Shown piece after piece: positions 24,262-36,357 of a DNA stretch of 64,000 nt. The translations under genes were made by a program, and so were the position numbers. This stretch comes from Ditylenchus dipsaci. Lineage: Eukaryota > Nematoda > Chromadorea > Rhabditida > Anguinidae. The first letter of the stretch is position 1. Every line of letters starts with the position of its first letter. The stretch is taken from NCBI GenBank assembly GCA_004194705.1, contig SADC01000350.1, positions 744,001 to 808,000 of the forward strand. The letters run 5' to 3'. Under the pieces are notes generated by a model that was not told where the DNA came from, ran no database searches, and saw nothing but the letters and a program-made list of their open reading frames with translations.

Positions 24262-27200
24262 GAAATGTTTGCTCGAAAGTGGATTATTGCAATTCCAATA
24301 TTTGCTATAATGGAGAATGCGTCAACCAACCTCATGGGAATAAATGCGTCTGTCAATCTGGTTGGCAAGGACCTGATTGTCGAGAAGATGTGGATGAGTG
24401 CAAATCAGACAATCCATGTGTTAACGGTCAATGCATTAACTCTGTTGGCTCATTTTACTGCCTATGTCTTCCTGGTAAATTTTGTACAGTTTAATTGCAA
24501 AATAGTTTGGTCGTTGAGGTAACTGTGCATTAACCAATTCCCCATTCCTTATTAGCCAAACTATGATCAGTTTATCGTCAAAAATGTCGAGAGCTATATC
24601 AGAAACTGTCATAAAAATGAGAGCTGGGGTGGTTGCAATCTGTATATGGGTAAAATTTACCGTGTGAGTGACCGGGATTTTCCTCGTGATTAAATTTGCC
24701 TCTTTTCGATTTTGATACAAAAATTGAAATTTTTAGGTCATGTTGGCAAGTACTGTGAGAAGAAGCATCTGCCCGAACAACAATGCACTCCGAATCCCTG
24801 TTTAAATGAAGGAAAGTGTGAAAGCATTGGCAATGGAAAATCAACAACTAGTAATAATTTCAAATGCACCTGCAAAGAAGGATTCAAGGGACCATTATGT
24901 GAAAGGATTGAAGACAAATGCACGGATGGCTCTTTTCACTGCTTCAATGGAGGGATTTGTATCAATAATCTTACTGATAATAGCTCTCCCGCATGCAAAT
25001 GCCCTGCTGGTTTAACAGGTATTTATTTTCTTAAAAACGAAAAAATGAGACTTGCTATGTGACTAATGCCCTGCCATTTTTTCTTATTTCAGGACCTCTG
25101 TGTGAGCAAGATATTGACGAGTGCGAGATCTACAGCGGTGGGCTGTGTGAGAACGGAGCGACTTGCCGGAACACCTGGGGTTCCTATGATTGCATGTGTG
25201 TTGGTGGCTTTGAGGGCAGACACTGTGAAGTGAACATTGACAATTGCAAAGACGCTCTCTGCCATTCCGGTTCTGCATGTGTTGATGGAATTGCCCGTTA
25301 CGAGTGTATTTGCACCCCTGACAGAATTGGTAAGAAATTTTTAATCCCTTCTTGCCTACGAATTTTACACTAATAATCTGTTTTGAGGTGAACTTTGTGA
25401 ATTTGAAAATCCCTGCTTTGGCAACAACAACAAATGCATGCATGGCCAGTGTTTCCCTGAACCTGAAGCCGGAAACTACACATGTCAGTGTGATAACGGA
25501 TACACGGTAATAGCTTGCTCAATTAAAAGTGAATCTGTTGTTCCACATGCACATAATTTGAAGGGGAAAACTGCGATGAAGATGTAAACGAATGCGACTC
25601 CAATCCCTGCTTTAAACAAGGCACTTGTGTGAACACGCAAGGTTCATTCTTTTGTGAATGCCAGCCAGGCTATACTGATCCAGTAAGTTAACTTCGAGAT
25701 ATATAGAAACTAGGGATCACAGGCGCCTATCGGCGCCTCTATTGTATTCATAATTTTAGGAGAAAATGTGTTTATCCATCACACAAACCCCCCTCCCCTG
25801 ATTACCTCTTCCTGGGTACCTCTTCCTCTCCTGGCTACTCTCTTCCTGGGCACCCCTCGTGCATATAAACTTCCCACCCACCTTCTCGGGTACTTTCCTC
25901 GTAGTTCGGGTACTTTCCAGGTGGTTCGGGCCCTGCGCTTTTATAGTCCCCCCCATACTCGGATTTTTTGAAAAGTGACCCAAAATCACCTCCCGGAGTT
26001 ATTTTTTCTGCCCGACACGATAAAAGAGACAAATCTTAAAAACTTCTGAATAAAAAAAGATCTAGCCGTATTCGCCTGATTTGACGCCATGTGACTTCTT
26101 TTTTGGGATGGATCAAGAGCCAAGTCTATACAACGCCGATCGCCAGCATAGCCGAGCTTAGAACAAGAATTGAGCGCGCCTTCGCAAGTCTTCCACAGGA
26201 AATGGTCAATAAAGCAATCAGCGCCTACCAAACACGTCTCGAATACTGCCTTGAAGTGAATGGAAAGTCTGTCGAAGAAGAATATTAAGTGAAATCGTTG
26301 TTATTTTTGTCTGATGTTGTTGAGTGTGTTCAGTGCGAGTTTGGTATCATTCGCTTTCTCATCTATTGAGCTTTCTTTAAAAAACAGATCTCGTCAAAAT
26401 CTTTGAAAATAAAAAAGTTATGGCAAAAATTCATTCACCAGTTTACGTTGCGCAACCCTGTAGTAGATATCTCAGTCTATAAAAATATTTCGACCTGATT
26501 TCAACGGATTCGGATTCAGGATGAGATTTTGGTATTAGGGTCACTTTCCAGAAACATTTGCCCTAAAAATTGACGATTTTGATCAAAAATTTTGAAAAAA
26601 AAATTCATTGACCGTCGGTAATCGAAAGCCGTCCTATAACGAACCCTTGGGGACCGGCCATAATGTTTGCTATATCGAGGGTTCCATTGTATCGAGGGTA
26701 TAGAAAAGTTTAGGAAGGAAGAGGCATAATGATGGTGGCAGGAATCGAACCTGCAGCTTTCAGTTTACCGGGCTGATGTGTACCATTACACTAGGCCGCC
26801 ACCTCTTCCTTCTTTTCCTGGGGGCTTATGTATATCTGCTCTCTTTCCAGTATACCATTAGTCATTTAACGTGACCACTGGCAAATAGGCATAAAAAATA
26901 TTCGTTATATCAAGGGTTTCGTTATACCGAGGGTTTTTTATATCGAGGTTTGGCTGTACTTGAAAAAGTGGCTCGGATAAAAAACAACAGCCAAAAATAT
27001 ACACTTATTTTACTTATTCAGCTGTGTATGACGCTGATCAGATACTGTGACACAAATCCTTGCCAAAATGGCGCCACTTGCTTTGATGATTTGGGGACTT
27101 ATCATTGCTCGTGTCTGATTGGATATTCCGGGAAGCACTGTGAAGTCCATTCCTACCATACAACCAACAACTGTGATCTGCCCTGTCAGAATGGTGGAAT

Positions 27201-30200
27201 TTGTCGAAGTCCACTTTCTGACAAATGTGAATGCTTGCCACCTTTTGAGGGAACGGTGAGCCAATTACATATCTTGAATAAGTCAGGGTAATCCCTTCAT
27301 TTTTTCAGGTATGTGAGTTTGAGAAGCCCAACCCTTGCGAATCTAACAATTGTGGGAATGGGTCCGTATGTGTTCCCAACAAAGATTACCTGTAATACTT
27401 ACTTTTCATTGACTGATCACTCTTTCTACATTTTTTTCTAGCTCTTACTTTTGCCAATGTCCCAAAACATGAAAGGAGAGCAATGTGAGATCGAGATGGA
27501 GCCTTGCGAGTACAATCCCTGCCTCCATGGTGTATGTGAAGTCAGCAATTCCACTCACAAACTGCAAGGAATCCAGTGCAATTGTGATGCTGGTTGGGAA
27601 GGTGTCCTCTGTGATAAATACTCCAGGGATCACTGTGCACTTGAGTCTTCCTCTTCCTCCTCCAAACACCAACATGCACTGACCAGTCCGTGTTTGAATG
27701 AAGGTGTTTGTGTTAATCGGGCTGAAGGATTTGAGTGCATGTGTCCTCAAGGATTCACTGGAGTCAGTGTACTCTCTTTGTCAGCATTTTCTTACTTATA
27801 ACATGTTTTCCAGGTGCTTTGTGAACTATCGTCACGGACGATTGCCAATGGAGAAGACTGCCGAGATAATTATTGTCACAATAATGGGACCTGTGTGAAG
27901 CTGGTGGAAGAGGAAAAGCACAAGTGCCATTGCATGCCTGGATTTGCTGGTCCTTTCTGTGAATATGATGTGAATGAGTGTGCGTCTAGTGAGTTTTGAA
28001 TAGTTAATTGGTAAAAAATATTCATTTAACGTAAATTTTTTCACAGAGCCATGTCAGAACAAAGGAAGATGCATCAACTTAGTCAACGATTTCCGGTGTG
28101 ACTGCGCTCCCGGCTATTCAGGTGAACGGTGTGAAACCAACATAGATGAATGCAAGAATGTGTAAATGATCTTTTGCTTCGTTTTGAACGAAAATATTAT
28201 TTTTCTCTTTCCAGGGCCTGTTTCAACGGTGGAACGTGTGTGGATGGCATTGACTCCTTTAACTGCGAATGCACTCGTGGCTTTGTCGGTCAATACTGCG
28301 AAAAATATGTCAATGTGGACAAATTCAATAGAACCGACCTGGTGGAACGTGACAACTGTCATCGGCATAACTGTGAGGACAAGGCCAACAATGGGGTGTG
28401 TGATGCTGAATGTAACTTCTATGCTTGCTATTTCGATGGAGGAGACTGCTCAACCAAGACAACCAACCCTTTCAAACGATGTGCTCAACCCAGTTACTGT
28501 GCCCATGTATTTGGCAGTGGCAAATGTGATGAGGTTGGTTTAAATTTAGCTTACATACATGCTTTCAATGCAGTGAAATGCTTTTACTTTTCCCGCAGTT
28601 GTCTTTGATGACTTATATACAGTTGTTGGAATAAAAATCATATGTTTTTCAGATCTGCAACAACGAGAACTGTCTTTTTGACGGCTTTGACTGTGAACAC
28701 ATTCCAGTGCCCAGATGTCCCCATTTTGGATACTGCAGTCAGCACTACGCCGACGGTAAATGTGATGCCCAATGCAACATTACTTCGTGTGGTTGGGATG
28801 GTGGTGATTGTGACACTTCAACTACACCCTCTTCCGATGTTCACCTTAATGTTCTGCATGGCGAGCTGTCTCTCATCTTGTTGATGAAGGAGTACAAATT
28901 TATTCCTTTGCTCCGTGGCTTCTTGATCACCCTCAGTGGACATCTGCGAGCATCTATCCGCCTCGGAATTGATGATGAAGGCCACCCTAAGGTCTACAAG
29001 TGGAGAAGTGATAGTGGCGTGGGTGACTTACTGCAGATATCTGAATTGGACAAGAACGCTTTTAATATTGTATACGATGGAAGCACAGCTAGAAGGAGTA
29101 AAAGAAGTGGTCAGTTTCAATTTTCAATGTGGAATTTCTAGTCTTAAAAAAATTCTCCTATTTTAAGTATCTCCCGAAAGGGCTGTGTTAGAGGGAGTGC
29201 AAATTTTGCTGGAAATAGACGTAGCCATGTGCCATGTACTGCAGCACTCCTCCCATGGAACTTTTTCTTGCTTTAGTGAATTGGAAAGCGTCGCCGCTTT
29301 TCTGGGTGCTGCAAACGCTAAAAGGGTATATTAATATTAAATTGACTGCATCCAAAGTCTATCTTAAACTCTTTTAGAGTCTGGATGGAGTTGACGTGCC
29401 GATTTATTCAGCCCGAGTGCAGAAGATAGAGAACAAATCTAAAGGAAGCTTTGTCTATGTGCTTATTGCCTGCTTAGTGGCTGTTACGCTCTCTGTGTTA
29501 TTGGTTGCTCAGGTTCTGCATTTGACTCAGAAGAAGAAAATCAAGAAGTCTAAAGTCTGGATTCCACCTCTTGCTTCAGAATCCAAAAGTGGGTTTTTAG
29601 AACAAGAGTCTAAACTTTCCGGGCATATAAAATGACCACCACAGTATAACATTAGAAAAAAATGTTGCTTTGATTTTAAGGACAATCTCGAAAAGAACCA
29701 TAATTTCAATATTGTCAGCTTTATTTTCAGCCAAATCCAAAACACCTGCTGAGTATGGCTTGAGCACGAACTACTACCACAACCAAATCCTACCAGAATT
29801 TGCAGCAGACAACGTCAACACTCTCCACAGCAGGAATTATCAACCTCTGATGGACACCAACAATCATTACAACGGCCAGCACCCCAGCAGCTAGCTCATT
29901 CGATGGACCTTCACTCGTCCACCCACCACCATCCATCCGCATACTCTCCCCTGCCAACCACCAATACAGTCGGCTCCTACAGTTCTTCTTCTGGAGTTTC
30001 ATCATCAGGTGTAAGTTCTGCCGAACACTCTCCAGCCCAAGACGAGGTGTGTGGCACTCTTTTAGTGCTCCATGAGCAGGCTGCCAGGATCGACATTCAA
30101 GAACCGGTGGAGCCAATATTTGTTGGCATGACAGATGTTAGAGGCAGGACACCACTTCATTGCCTGTTGGATGGGGCTCATCTCAATGTCACTGATGAAC

Positions 30201-33200
30201 AAATCAACTGTAATGTGAACAGGTTGTGCATGGCTGGAGCGGATGTCAATGCTCAGGATAATGGTTAGGATTGAAAATAATTTTCTTGTTCATTTTTTTA
30301 ATCTTTAGAAGGCAGTACCCCGCTGATTATGGCTATTAAACAAGGGAGGATTGGAGTTTTCTATAACTTGCTGGCCAAGGATGCTAATGTCAACCTTCCG
30401 GACTTCGAAGACAAAACTCCTTTGTATCATGCCATTGCAGTGCTAATGTTTGAGGTTGGCTTTTTTTACCAAAATAGTTTCATATATTGATAGCTGTGCA
30501 TATTAGGCGGAGTTTGTGCAAGTCGACTTTACCATGAAAAGTTAATTTTTCAGGCTGTAGAATACTTGCTCCGTTCGCGCCAAGATATAGATGTGAATGC
30601 AGTTGCAAGAAGGGTGGAAACACCACTGATGAGATGTGCCATAATTGGACCTCAAGCAGTGAAAATGGCGGAACTGTTGATACAACACGGAGCAGACGTC
30701 AACAAGACTGGAGACAAAGACTATGTTGGTTGCGATAGGAGAACTGCCCTGCATATTGCTGCATCTGTCAACAACTTGGAGATGATCCAACTGCTTTTGG
30801 ACAATAATGCAAGCAAGGAGGCCACAGATGTTGATGTAAATTAAATTCACATAAAACAGTTCCTAGTCTATTGTATTAAAACATTGTTCAGGGAAGAACT
30901 CCTTTGTTCCTGGCAACCGCAAATTTCCACACCAAAGCTGTACAGTTGTTGCTCCAATCAGATGCTGATGTGAAATTGAGAGATGTGAGTCAATATTTAG
31001 CTGAATCGATGCTTTGAAAGGGATTGGATTGAAAGTTTTTGTCGCAGTGTATCAAAAATGTTTTTTTTGCAGATTCTCGACAAATCACCCCTTACTTACG
31101 CCATTGAAAACAACTTTGAAGAAGGCAAGCAAGTACTAGAACAACAATCTCATATAAAGCCATTGCCCACTCATCCTTTATCAATGTTGAGAGGTGTTAC
31201 TGGCAGAAATTCAGCTTTTAATGCTGTTTTTGTTGAAGATAATGCACCCAAATTGAAAAGACCGAGGAACGCTTCCAAAAAGACTAGTGTGGTACGGTTA
31301 TTTTAAATTTTGTTGGTAATACCTTTTTTGAACCGGGTGGTTCAAAAGTTCCCGTCCTTTTTTTGAGCCAATTATTTTGAATAAAATTTTTTTTGAATTT
31401 TTTTGAAAGACACAGGGTTGTAGCTCAAACCTTCCTCTTTTTGCGTTGGCGAAAATTTTGATGCAAATTTTTAAAAAGAAAGAACATACCCAAAAATAAA
31501 ACTTGCAGACATTTAAAAAATTTTAAGTGCTGAAAACAAAAAAAACATGCTTGATAAATGCAAACAGTTTTATCAATATTTATGCTCCAAATATACAGAT
31601 TTGTAGCTTTTTCTTCCCTTTTTAAAATGGGATGTTCACTTTCCCTTGGTATCCATATTTTTATTTGAAAGTTAAACGAAGAAGCAAGGATATCAAATGT
31701 TGTCTGTGAATCATACTTTTGAGCTGTTTTCTTTTTCCTTGTTGCTGTTTATCATTTAATTTTTTAATTGATTTACAAAGCTTTTTCTTCTACTACTAAG
31801 GCAACACAAAATATAAATACACTGGATATGAACATGATATGAGAATGATAAATAAAAAAGTTAAATGATAAACAGCAACAAGGAAAAAGAAAACAACTCA
31901 AAAGGATGATTCACAGACAACATTTGATATCCTTGCTTCTTCGTTTAACTTTCAAATAAAAATATGGACACCAAGGGAAAGTGAACATCCCATTTTAAAA
32001 AGGAAAGAAAAAGCTACAAATCTGTATATTTGGAGAACAAAAATTGATAAAACTGTTTGCATATATCAAGCATGTTCTTTTTTGTTTTCAGCACTTAAAA
32101 TTATTTTAAATGTTCTGCAAGTTTTATTTTTGGGTATGTTCTTTTTTTTTCAAAATTTGCATCAAAATTTTCGCCAACGCAAAAACTAAAAACGCCATCT
32201 GAAAGAAGAAGGTTTGAGCTACAACACTGTGTCTTTCAAAAAAATTTAAAATTTTTTTTATTGAAAATAATTGGCTCAAAAAAAGGACGGGAACTTTTGA
32301 ACCACCCGGTATTATATCAGCATGAAATGTAATTTCAGAAAGATTGCAAGATCAAGAAGAGCAACTCACCACCCAGTTATCCTGCATTGTTGACCCTCAA
32401 TCAATTGACACCACCAAATTCTGACCAGTAAGCCTTTACTGTGGTATTTCACTGGGCGGCAGTAAATTGCCCCTCTAGTGACCCTTCTACCACATTTTGT
32501 GGACCTTCAGAGCTCGGGAGCCAGATTTGTCAGGAACTTCGCCACGCTCTATAAGAATACGCAGAGAAAAAGTTTTCATCGAAATTCCCCCAAGTCACAC
32601 TCAGGGTCCCTCCCTTGTTAGTGAATGTGGATGTCCATATTTTTTTGATTCCACTCGTGGCCGGTAGATTTTACCACATAATCAATAAGTAGATTTTAAC
32701 CTGATTTGGTTGGTGTATGAGTAAATTCAATTTTCAGTAACATTCTCTAACGTAAGCGGGTGTCTTCTTGGTTCGTTTGGGTGTCCACAACCTGAAATTT
32801 TTTCAGTGATCGAAACTACCCAAATCTTAGGTTTATTATGTAAATTATGGAGTTATTTGACATATCTAAGATCCAGGCGGGTTTGATTAGGAAAATTTCT
32901 TTTCACGTACTGGACACCCAAATGAACCAAGAGGACATCGGACAGGTCGTCTTTGCTTTTCTTTTTGCTATGTTCACGATATAAAAAGTAAAATGAGCTC
33001 TTAGCAGATCAGGTTTCAAAATTCTTAAAACATATGAAAAACAAAAGTTTATGAAATAATTATTGTTATTGTTCTATTCTCTCTTCTGGGTGGTTGCATC
33101 AGGATAAATACCAAAATAGAAAAACGTAGTGCACACCTACCCAATTAGGGCTACAAAATAGTGCTTAAATACTTAAAAAAGTATTTAAGCAAAGAATCCA

Positions 33201-35560
33201 AGAAGCGCACACAAACATCCATAACACTTGAAGACCTGGACTCAAGGTCAAGGCAATCATCTTAAACCCGTGAAACTTTTGTGCACACCTGTCCCCTTAA
33301 GCCTACAAAATGACCACAAAGTCTGAAAAAAAACGTTATTAAAAAAGATGAAATGTCACTCATAAACATCCCTCATACTCGAAGCCCTGGTGAATAAAGA
33401 CCACTGAGAATGAACTATTGGGATTGGATTAGGACCACTGAGGTCGGATCTGTACCATTGGTAGTTCATATATAGTTCATAGATCACTGAGTGAAGATCT
33501 GTACCGCTGAAAGTAGATTAGGATCATTGAGGTTGGATAGACTATTAATAGTAAATTTGGACCACGGAGGGTGTATCAGGTGGCCTTTATTGTTCCCTCC
33601 CTTTCCTATAAAGCCCCTAATGAAGGCTGGCAGTGGGAATTCATATTACAGTCGAACCTCTTTAACCCAAAATACCAGGAGACCGGTTTAAGGGTGTCGG
33701 GTTATCCAGGTGTCGGGTTATCGGAGTGTCGGGTTAAAGAGGTTCGACTGTATACTAGGTCAAAAATCGGCGCTACTCGGTTTTACCCCTCCCAAAAACA
33801 GCTACTCGGTTTTACCCTCCCAATAATTTTTAGGCTTAGGAATTAGGCTTAGCCCTTAGGCTTTGGCTTAGGCTTTGGCCCTTCGGCTTAGGCTCAGGTC
33901 CAAACCATTACTAATACCAGCTATTTTTATTAAAAAGTATGGTTTTAGGTACCCTAAAAAATTATTGGGGGGTAAAACCGAGTAGCTTTTTTGGGAGGGG
34001 TATAAACGAGTAGCGTCCAAAAATCCATCAAATAAATAAAATCATCTCAAGACAAATTTGGAGAGGGAATTTATCTGAGGTGGAATTTGTCAGAGGGGGA
34101 ATTTACCGGAGGGGCAATTAACCTAGAGCCTATTTCACTAAACTGAATGCTCGATGGGAATTTTCAAAGTTGATTGATGGAAACCGTTGATTAACTTATT
34201 ATTATATCCAGTATTTTTAAGAGCTTACATCTAGAATTTTAAAAATAAAGGGTTTTTTCGACTTTATACTCTCAAGTTGAGTGTCCAAGTTGCTATTTAC
34301 AAGGTACCGAAACAGCAGGGTCCTTACCAGAAGCATACCCACAATCTCGGTTAATCCTCATCCTGTAATAATCTTGGAGTTGAGATGCGCACACCACATA
34401 CCTTAGACACAAATCACTCGAAAGTGACTCTGGATGCATGAAAAAGCATGCATACCAGAGTTTGTTTATGCTGTAGGCCCCAGTATTCAAAACTATGTTC
34501 AACATCTTCTTGTTAGCGGCCCTGTGTGATTAGTGGCCCCTTTTATTCCCTCCCCTCCTAATACAGCCCTTATTCCCTTTAAAATTCAAAAGCGCCAATT
34601 TAAAAAATATATTTTTTCAAATTTTTCTAAAATTTTACCTTGGGGACCAAGGCAAATCGCAAAAAATTTTTTCACAGAATCTGATGATCATGTCCCGTAA
34701 AAATCCGGGTCGAGAAATACGAATATGCAATCGGTTTTTGAAAATTCACCTCGAAAGTGGGTCAGCCGTGGGGGGGGGTCAAGTAAAGTCTAGCCCTAAT
34801 TTTTTACTAGGATTTGAGAATTGAGGCGATTTTTGATTTGCAATTTCAAAATTTTCCAAAATTTTCCATCCCTCATAGGGGATTAATATTTAAAATTAAT
34901 CTCCTATGAGGGATTTGTAAAAGTTATACGGTAACCAGAAAAAAAATCAGAGAGGGGGACGAAGCCCGGTCAGCCACCCCTGGCTCCTCCTATGGTCGTT
35001 ACGCTGATTTTCTTAAAATATCAAGAACGGCAGGGAAACCTAATGCAATTCAATTTCAGATCAACTTACTCAACAACACCCTCACCGAATAATGGATATC
35101 TATCCAGCAACCATTTGCCGCCCCACGCCCAATCATGCCATAGCCAAACAAGCAGGTTGCCTCAACCAATGTCGAGCTCCGTGCAACAATTGGTAGGGGT
35201 GGATAAGAGTGGTTATTACCACCCCCACCCCAACCCAATGAGCAGTGGTTCCAATGGAACCAGCTCTAGCAATGGTAGTGCCAACGGAAGTTCCACAAGT
35301 GGGAGTGAATTTCATGCGCAATGGATGTCGCCATCTCCAGACTCAAATTCCACCTGGTTCCATTGACCTACGAGAGCGCCTCTTCGATGGGCGGTGACCC
35401 GGACGCTGGCTATTTTTCGCTCGGCAACCACCAAAATGCTACCATCACCCAGTCATTTGGCTATCCTTCCATCCAGCAAATCCAAATGCGAAACCACCCG
35501 CAAATGCCCAATGAGCAGCAGGAGAAGCCATGGATTTTAAGTCAGCCCAACAATTGGTAG
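24262..35560 (+). CDS. Notch: Notch receptor, main exon block
   Basis: A single-pass receptor cleaved on ligand binding to release an intracellular transcription co-activator. Exons: 24262-24474, 24737-25018, 25093-25329, 25388-25506, 25563-25682, 27022-27255, 27309-27391, 27442-27762, 27814-27988, 28047-28161, 28215-28533, 28653-29109, 29168-29325, 29378-29588, 29731-30263, 30309-30454, 30554-30835, 30892-30984, 31073-31291, 32339-32427, 35060-35560. Domain order: 16 EGF repeats, three LNRs, NOD, furin-like site RRSKR, NODP, transmembrane segment, basic stretch KKKIKK, RAM motif VWIP, seven ankyrin repeats, Ser/Asn/Pro-rich tail with [10 protein letters not shown] like the conserved Notch degron region. 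Intron phases match throughout except at four one-base breaks (near 25563, 27464, 29882, 35355), each needing one added base. Stop is TAG at 35558-35560. Upstream exons are listed separately. Confidence 0.93.
26060..26460 (+). pseudogene. 3' remnant of a mariner transposase
   Basis: The first frame reads [12 protein letters not shown], the DDE/D signature region of mariner transposases (last catalytic Asp in SPDLTPCDF). A frame break in a T run follows, then [20 protein letters not shown] and [18 protein letters not shown] to a TAA at 26286-26288. The 5' two thirds are absent. GCGCAACCCTGTAG at 26450-26463 may be the terminal repeat. It is dead and sits in a Notch intron. Confidence 0.8.
26610..26958. 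repeat. Family T element enclosing a tRNA-like sequence
   Basis: Contains ATATCGAGGGTTCCATTGTA and ends ATATCGAGGTTTGGCTGTA, the same end type as other TACAGTC elements. The middle holds the tRNA-like sequence at 26731-26802. Confidence 0.6.
26731..26802 (-). ncRNA. tRNA-like pseudogene (A and B boxes kept)
   Basis: On the minus strand an A-box-like TAGTGTAATGGTA and a B box GGTTCGATTCC stand about 40 nt apart. The T arm GCAGG/CCTGC pairs. The acceptor arms (GGTGGCG against CACCATC) do not form seven pairs, and the anticodon stem has a mismatch. So this is a tRNA-derived remnant or SINE module with a possible pol III promoter, not a working tRNA. Confidence 0.5.
28345..29330 (+). other. Notch: Notch negative regulatory region (LNR x3, NOD, S1 site, NODP)
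   Basis: Three Lin12/Notch repeats are read across exons 28215-28533 and 28653-29109, with the acidic calcium-binding ends [14 protein letters not shown] and GWDGGDC. The NOD segment starts near [12 protein letters not shown] and ends in RRSKR, a furin-type S1 site, just before a phase-1 intron. Exon 29168-29325 codes the NODP segment ([20 protein letters not shown], later FLGAANAKR). This region keeps the receptor silent until ligand pull exposes the S2 site. Confidence 0.9.
31332..32310. mobile_element. 0.98 kb long-armed fold-back element in a Notch intron
   Basis: The ends are ACCGGGTGGTTCAAAAGTTC and its reverse complement. Arms of about 440 bp stay paired almost to the centre (for example GCAAGGATATCAAATGTTGT against ACAACATTTGATATCCTTGC), with one about 20 bp indel. 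The loop near 31770-31860 is short. The end sequence resembles Tc1/mariner-type termini. No coding frame is present. It lies between Notch exons 31073-31291 and 32339-32427. Confidence 0.95.
33360..33600 (+). repeat. Degenerate tandem repeat
   Basis: Units around GGACCACTGAGGTTGGAT(T) of about 25-30 bp recur with many changes, inside the last Notch intron. Confidence 0.5.
33648..33752. repeat. Short MITE, family T
   Basis: Ends TACAGTCGAACCTCTTTAAC and GTTAAAGAGGTTCGACTGTA. GTGTCGGGTTAT words are tandem inside. Confidence 0.9.
33758..34020. repeat. Palindromic element (CTACTCGGTTTTACCC type)
   Basis: GGCGCTACTCGGTTTTACCC on the left pairs with GGGTAAAACCGAGTAGC on the right. The interior is TAGGCTTAGG-type repeat. 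A second copy lies at 44316-44545. Confidence 0.85.
34370..34660 (-). repeat. Half copy of fold-back family A
   Basis: On the minus strand it matches the left half of the full copy at 50395: the TTCG-capped hairpin, the CTCTGG/CCAGAG stem (34429-34463), and GGGCCGCTAACAAGAAGATG at its rim. Confidence 0.85.
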
Positions 35561-35724
35561 ATCGTGTGTGATTTACACTCATTTATTGTTAAAAATATAA
35601 TTATTGTAGAAAGTGCCTTTGAGCCTTGTTTTTTATTTATTTTCAAATGACTTTATATTCTTGTGCATTTTTGTTACAATTCTTTACTGTTTGAGTATAA
35701 CAACTTCAAAGTGCCTTCTCTTAA

Positions 35725-35955
35725 AAGGGCATGCCCACGCTAATAATAGGTGGTGCCCGGAAATTCAATTTTTTTTCCTACTCATTGAATTTCTGTACAA
35801 ATTTTTCAACTTGTTTCCTAACAAAAACATACCTAAAATAAAATTCTGGTCCTTGTCTTGTTAGAAAGCAAGTCAAAAAACCGTACAAAAGTTCAATGAT
35901 TAGTAAAAAAATTTGAATTGGCGGGCACCACCTGTAATAGCGTGGGCATGCCTCT
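35725..35955. repeat. Palindromic element (GGGCATGCC type) just 3' of Notch
   Basis: The arms AAAGGGCATGCCCACGCTAA and AGCGTGGGCATGCCTCTTTA pair around a core with ACAAATTTTTCAACTTG. It lies about 165 bp past the Notch stop and could fall in the 3' UTR; poly(A)-like AATAAA occurs at 36117 and 36133. Confidence 0.8.
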
Positions 35956-36357
35956 TTAACGGTTTTTTAGCTTCATTATCTTTACGCAAATGTTTTAATA
36001 TAGCTAAAATATATGGGCGCTAGTAGAGAGGAGTCCCCTCCATTTCTAGTGCTTTATAAGGAAATTAAAAAATATATATAGTACTCAAAAAGTATCACAT
36101 TTTTGTCGGACAGTGAAAAATAAATTGACAATAAAGTTATTTATCTAGCCTGTAAACTCATCAAACCTGTAACCTCAAAAATAACGAAGAGATGATTTTG
36201 TGTAAAGACAAAAGTTTTGAAATCATTCAATGAATTCGTCGGTCGATGAATTCGGTGCCACCCGCATCAAGCTTTTAACTAATGCTGTTGATCAAGCAAA
36301 AGGGTACATTTTGCCTAGATTATGCAACAACTGATACCACAATAGAAACTAGAAGAG

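Larger units (their letters stand above)
25755..27000. other. Repeat-filled Notch intron
   Basis: This 1.3 kb intron between EGF repeats 8 and 9 holds CCTGGGTACCTCTTCC-type low-complexity DNA (25790-25930), a mariner remnant (26060-26460) and a TACAGTC-type element with a tRNA-like core (26610-26958). Confidence 0.7.
24262..28340 (+). other. Notch: Notch EGF-repeat region (16 repeats)
   Basis: Each repeat has six cysteines in EGF spacing. Calcium-binding starts such as DVDEC, DIDEC, DVNEC and NIDEC are present. O-fucose-type sites (four residues then S/T before the third Cys) appear in CENGATC, CFKQGTC, CQNGATC, CHNNGTC and CFNGGTC. O-glucose-type sites C-x-S-x-P-C appear as CDSNPC and CASKPC. 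Family knowledge says these sugars tune ligand response. Repeat 13 carries an unusual insert with six Ser in a row between its first two cysteines. With the upstream exons the total is at least 18, above the 10-13 of C. elegans GLP-1/LIN-12 and below the 36 of fly Notch. Confidence 0.85.

Noticed and set aside
26731..26802. Functional tRNA on the minus strand
   Set aside because: The acceptor stem does not pair and the anticodon stem has a mismatch; only the A/B boxes and T arm look right.
24265..28884. Alternative + and - frames overlapping Notch exons
   Set aside because: They are shadows of the EGF/LNR exons; cysteine spacing, splice phases and domain order support the chosen frame.
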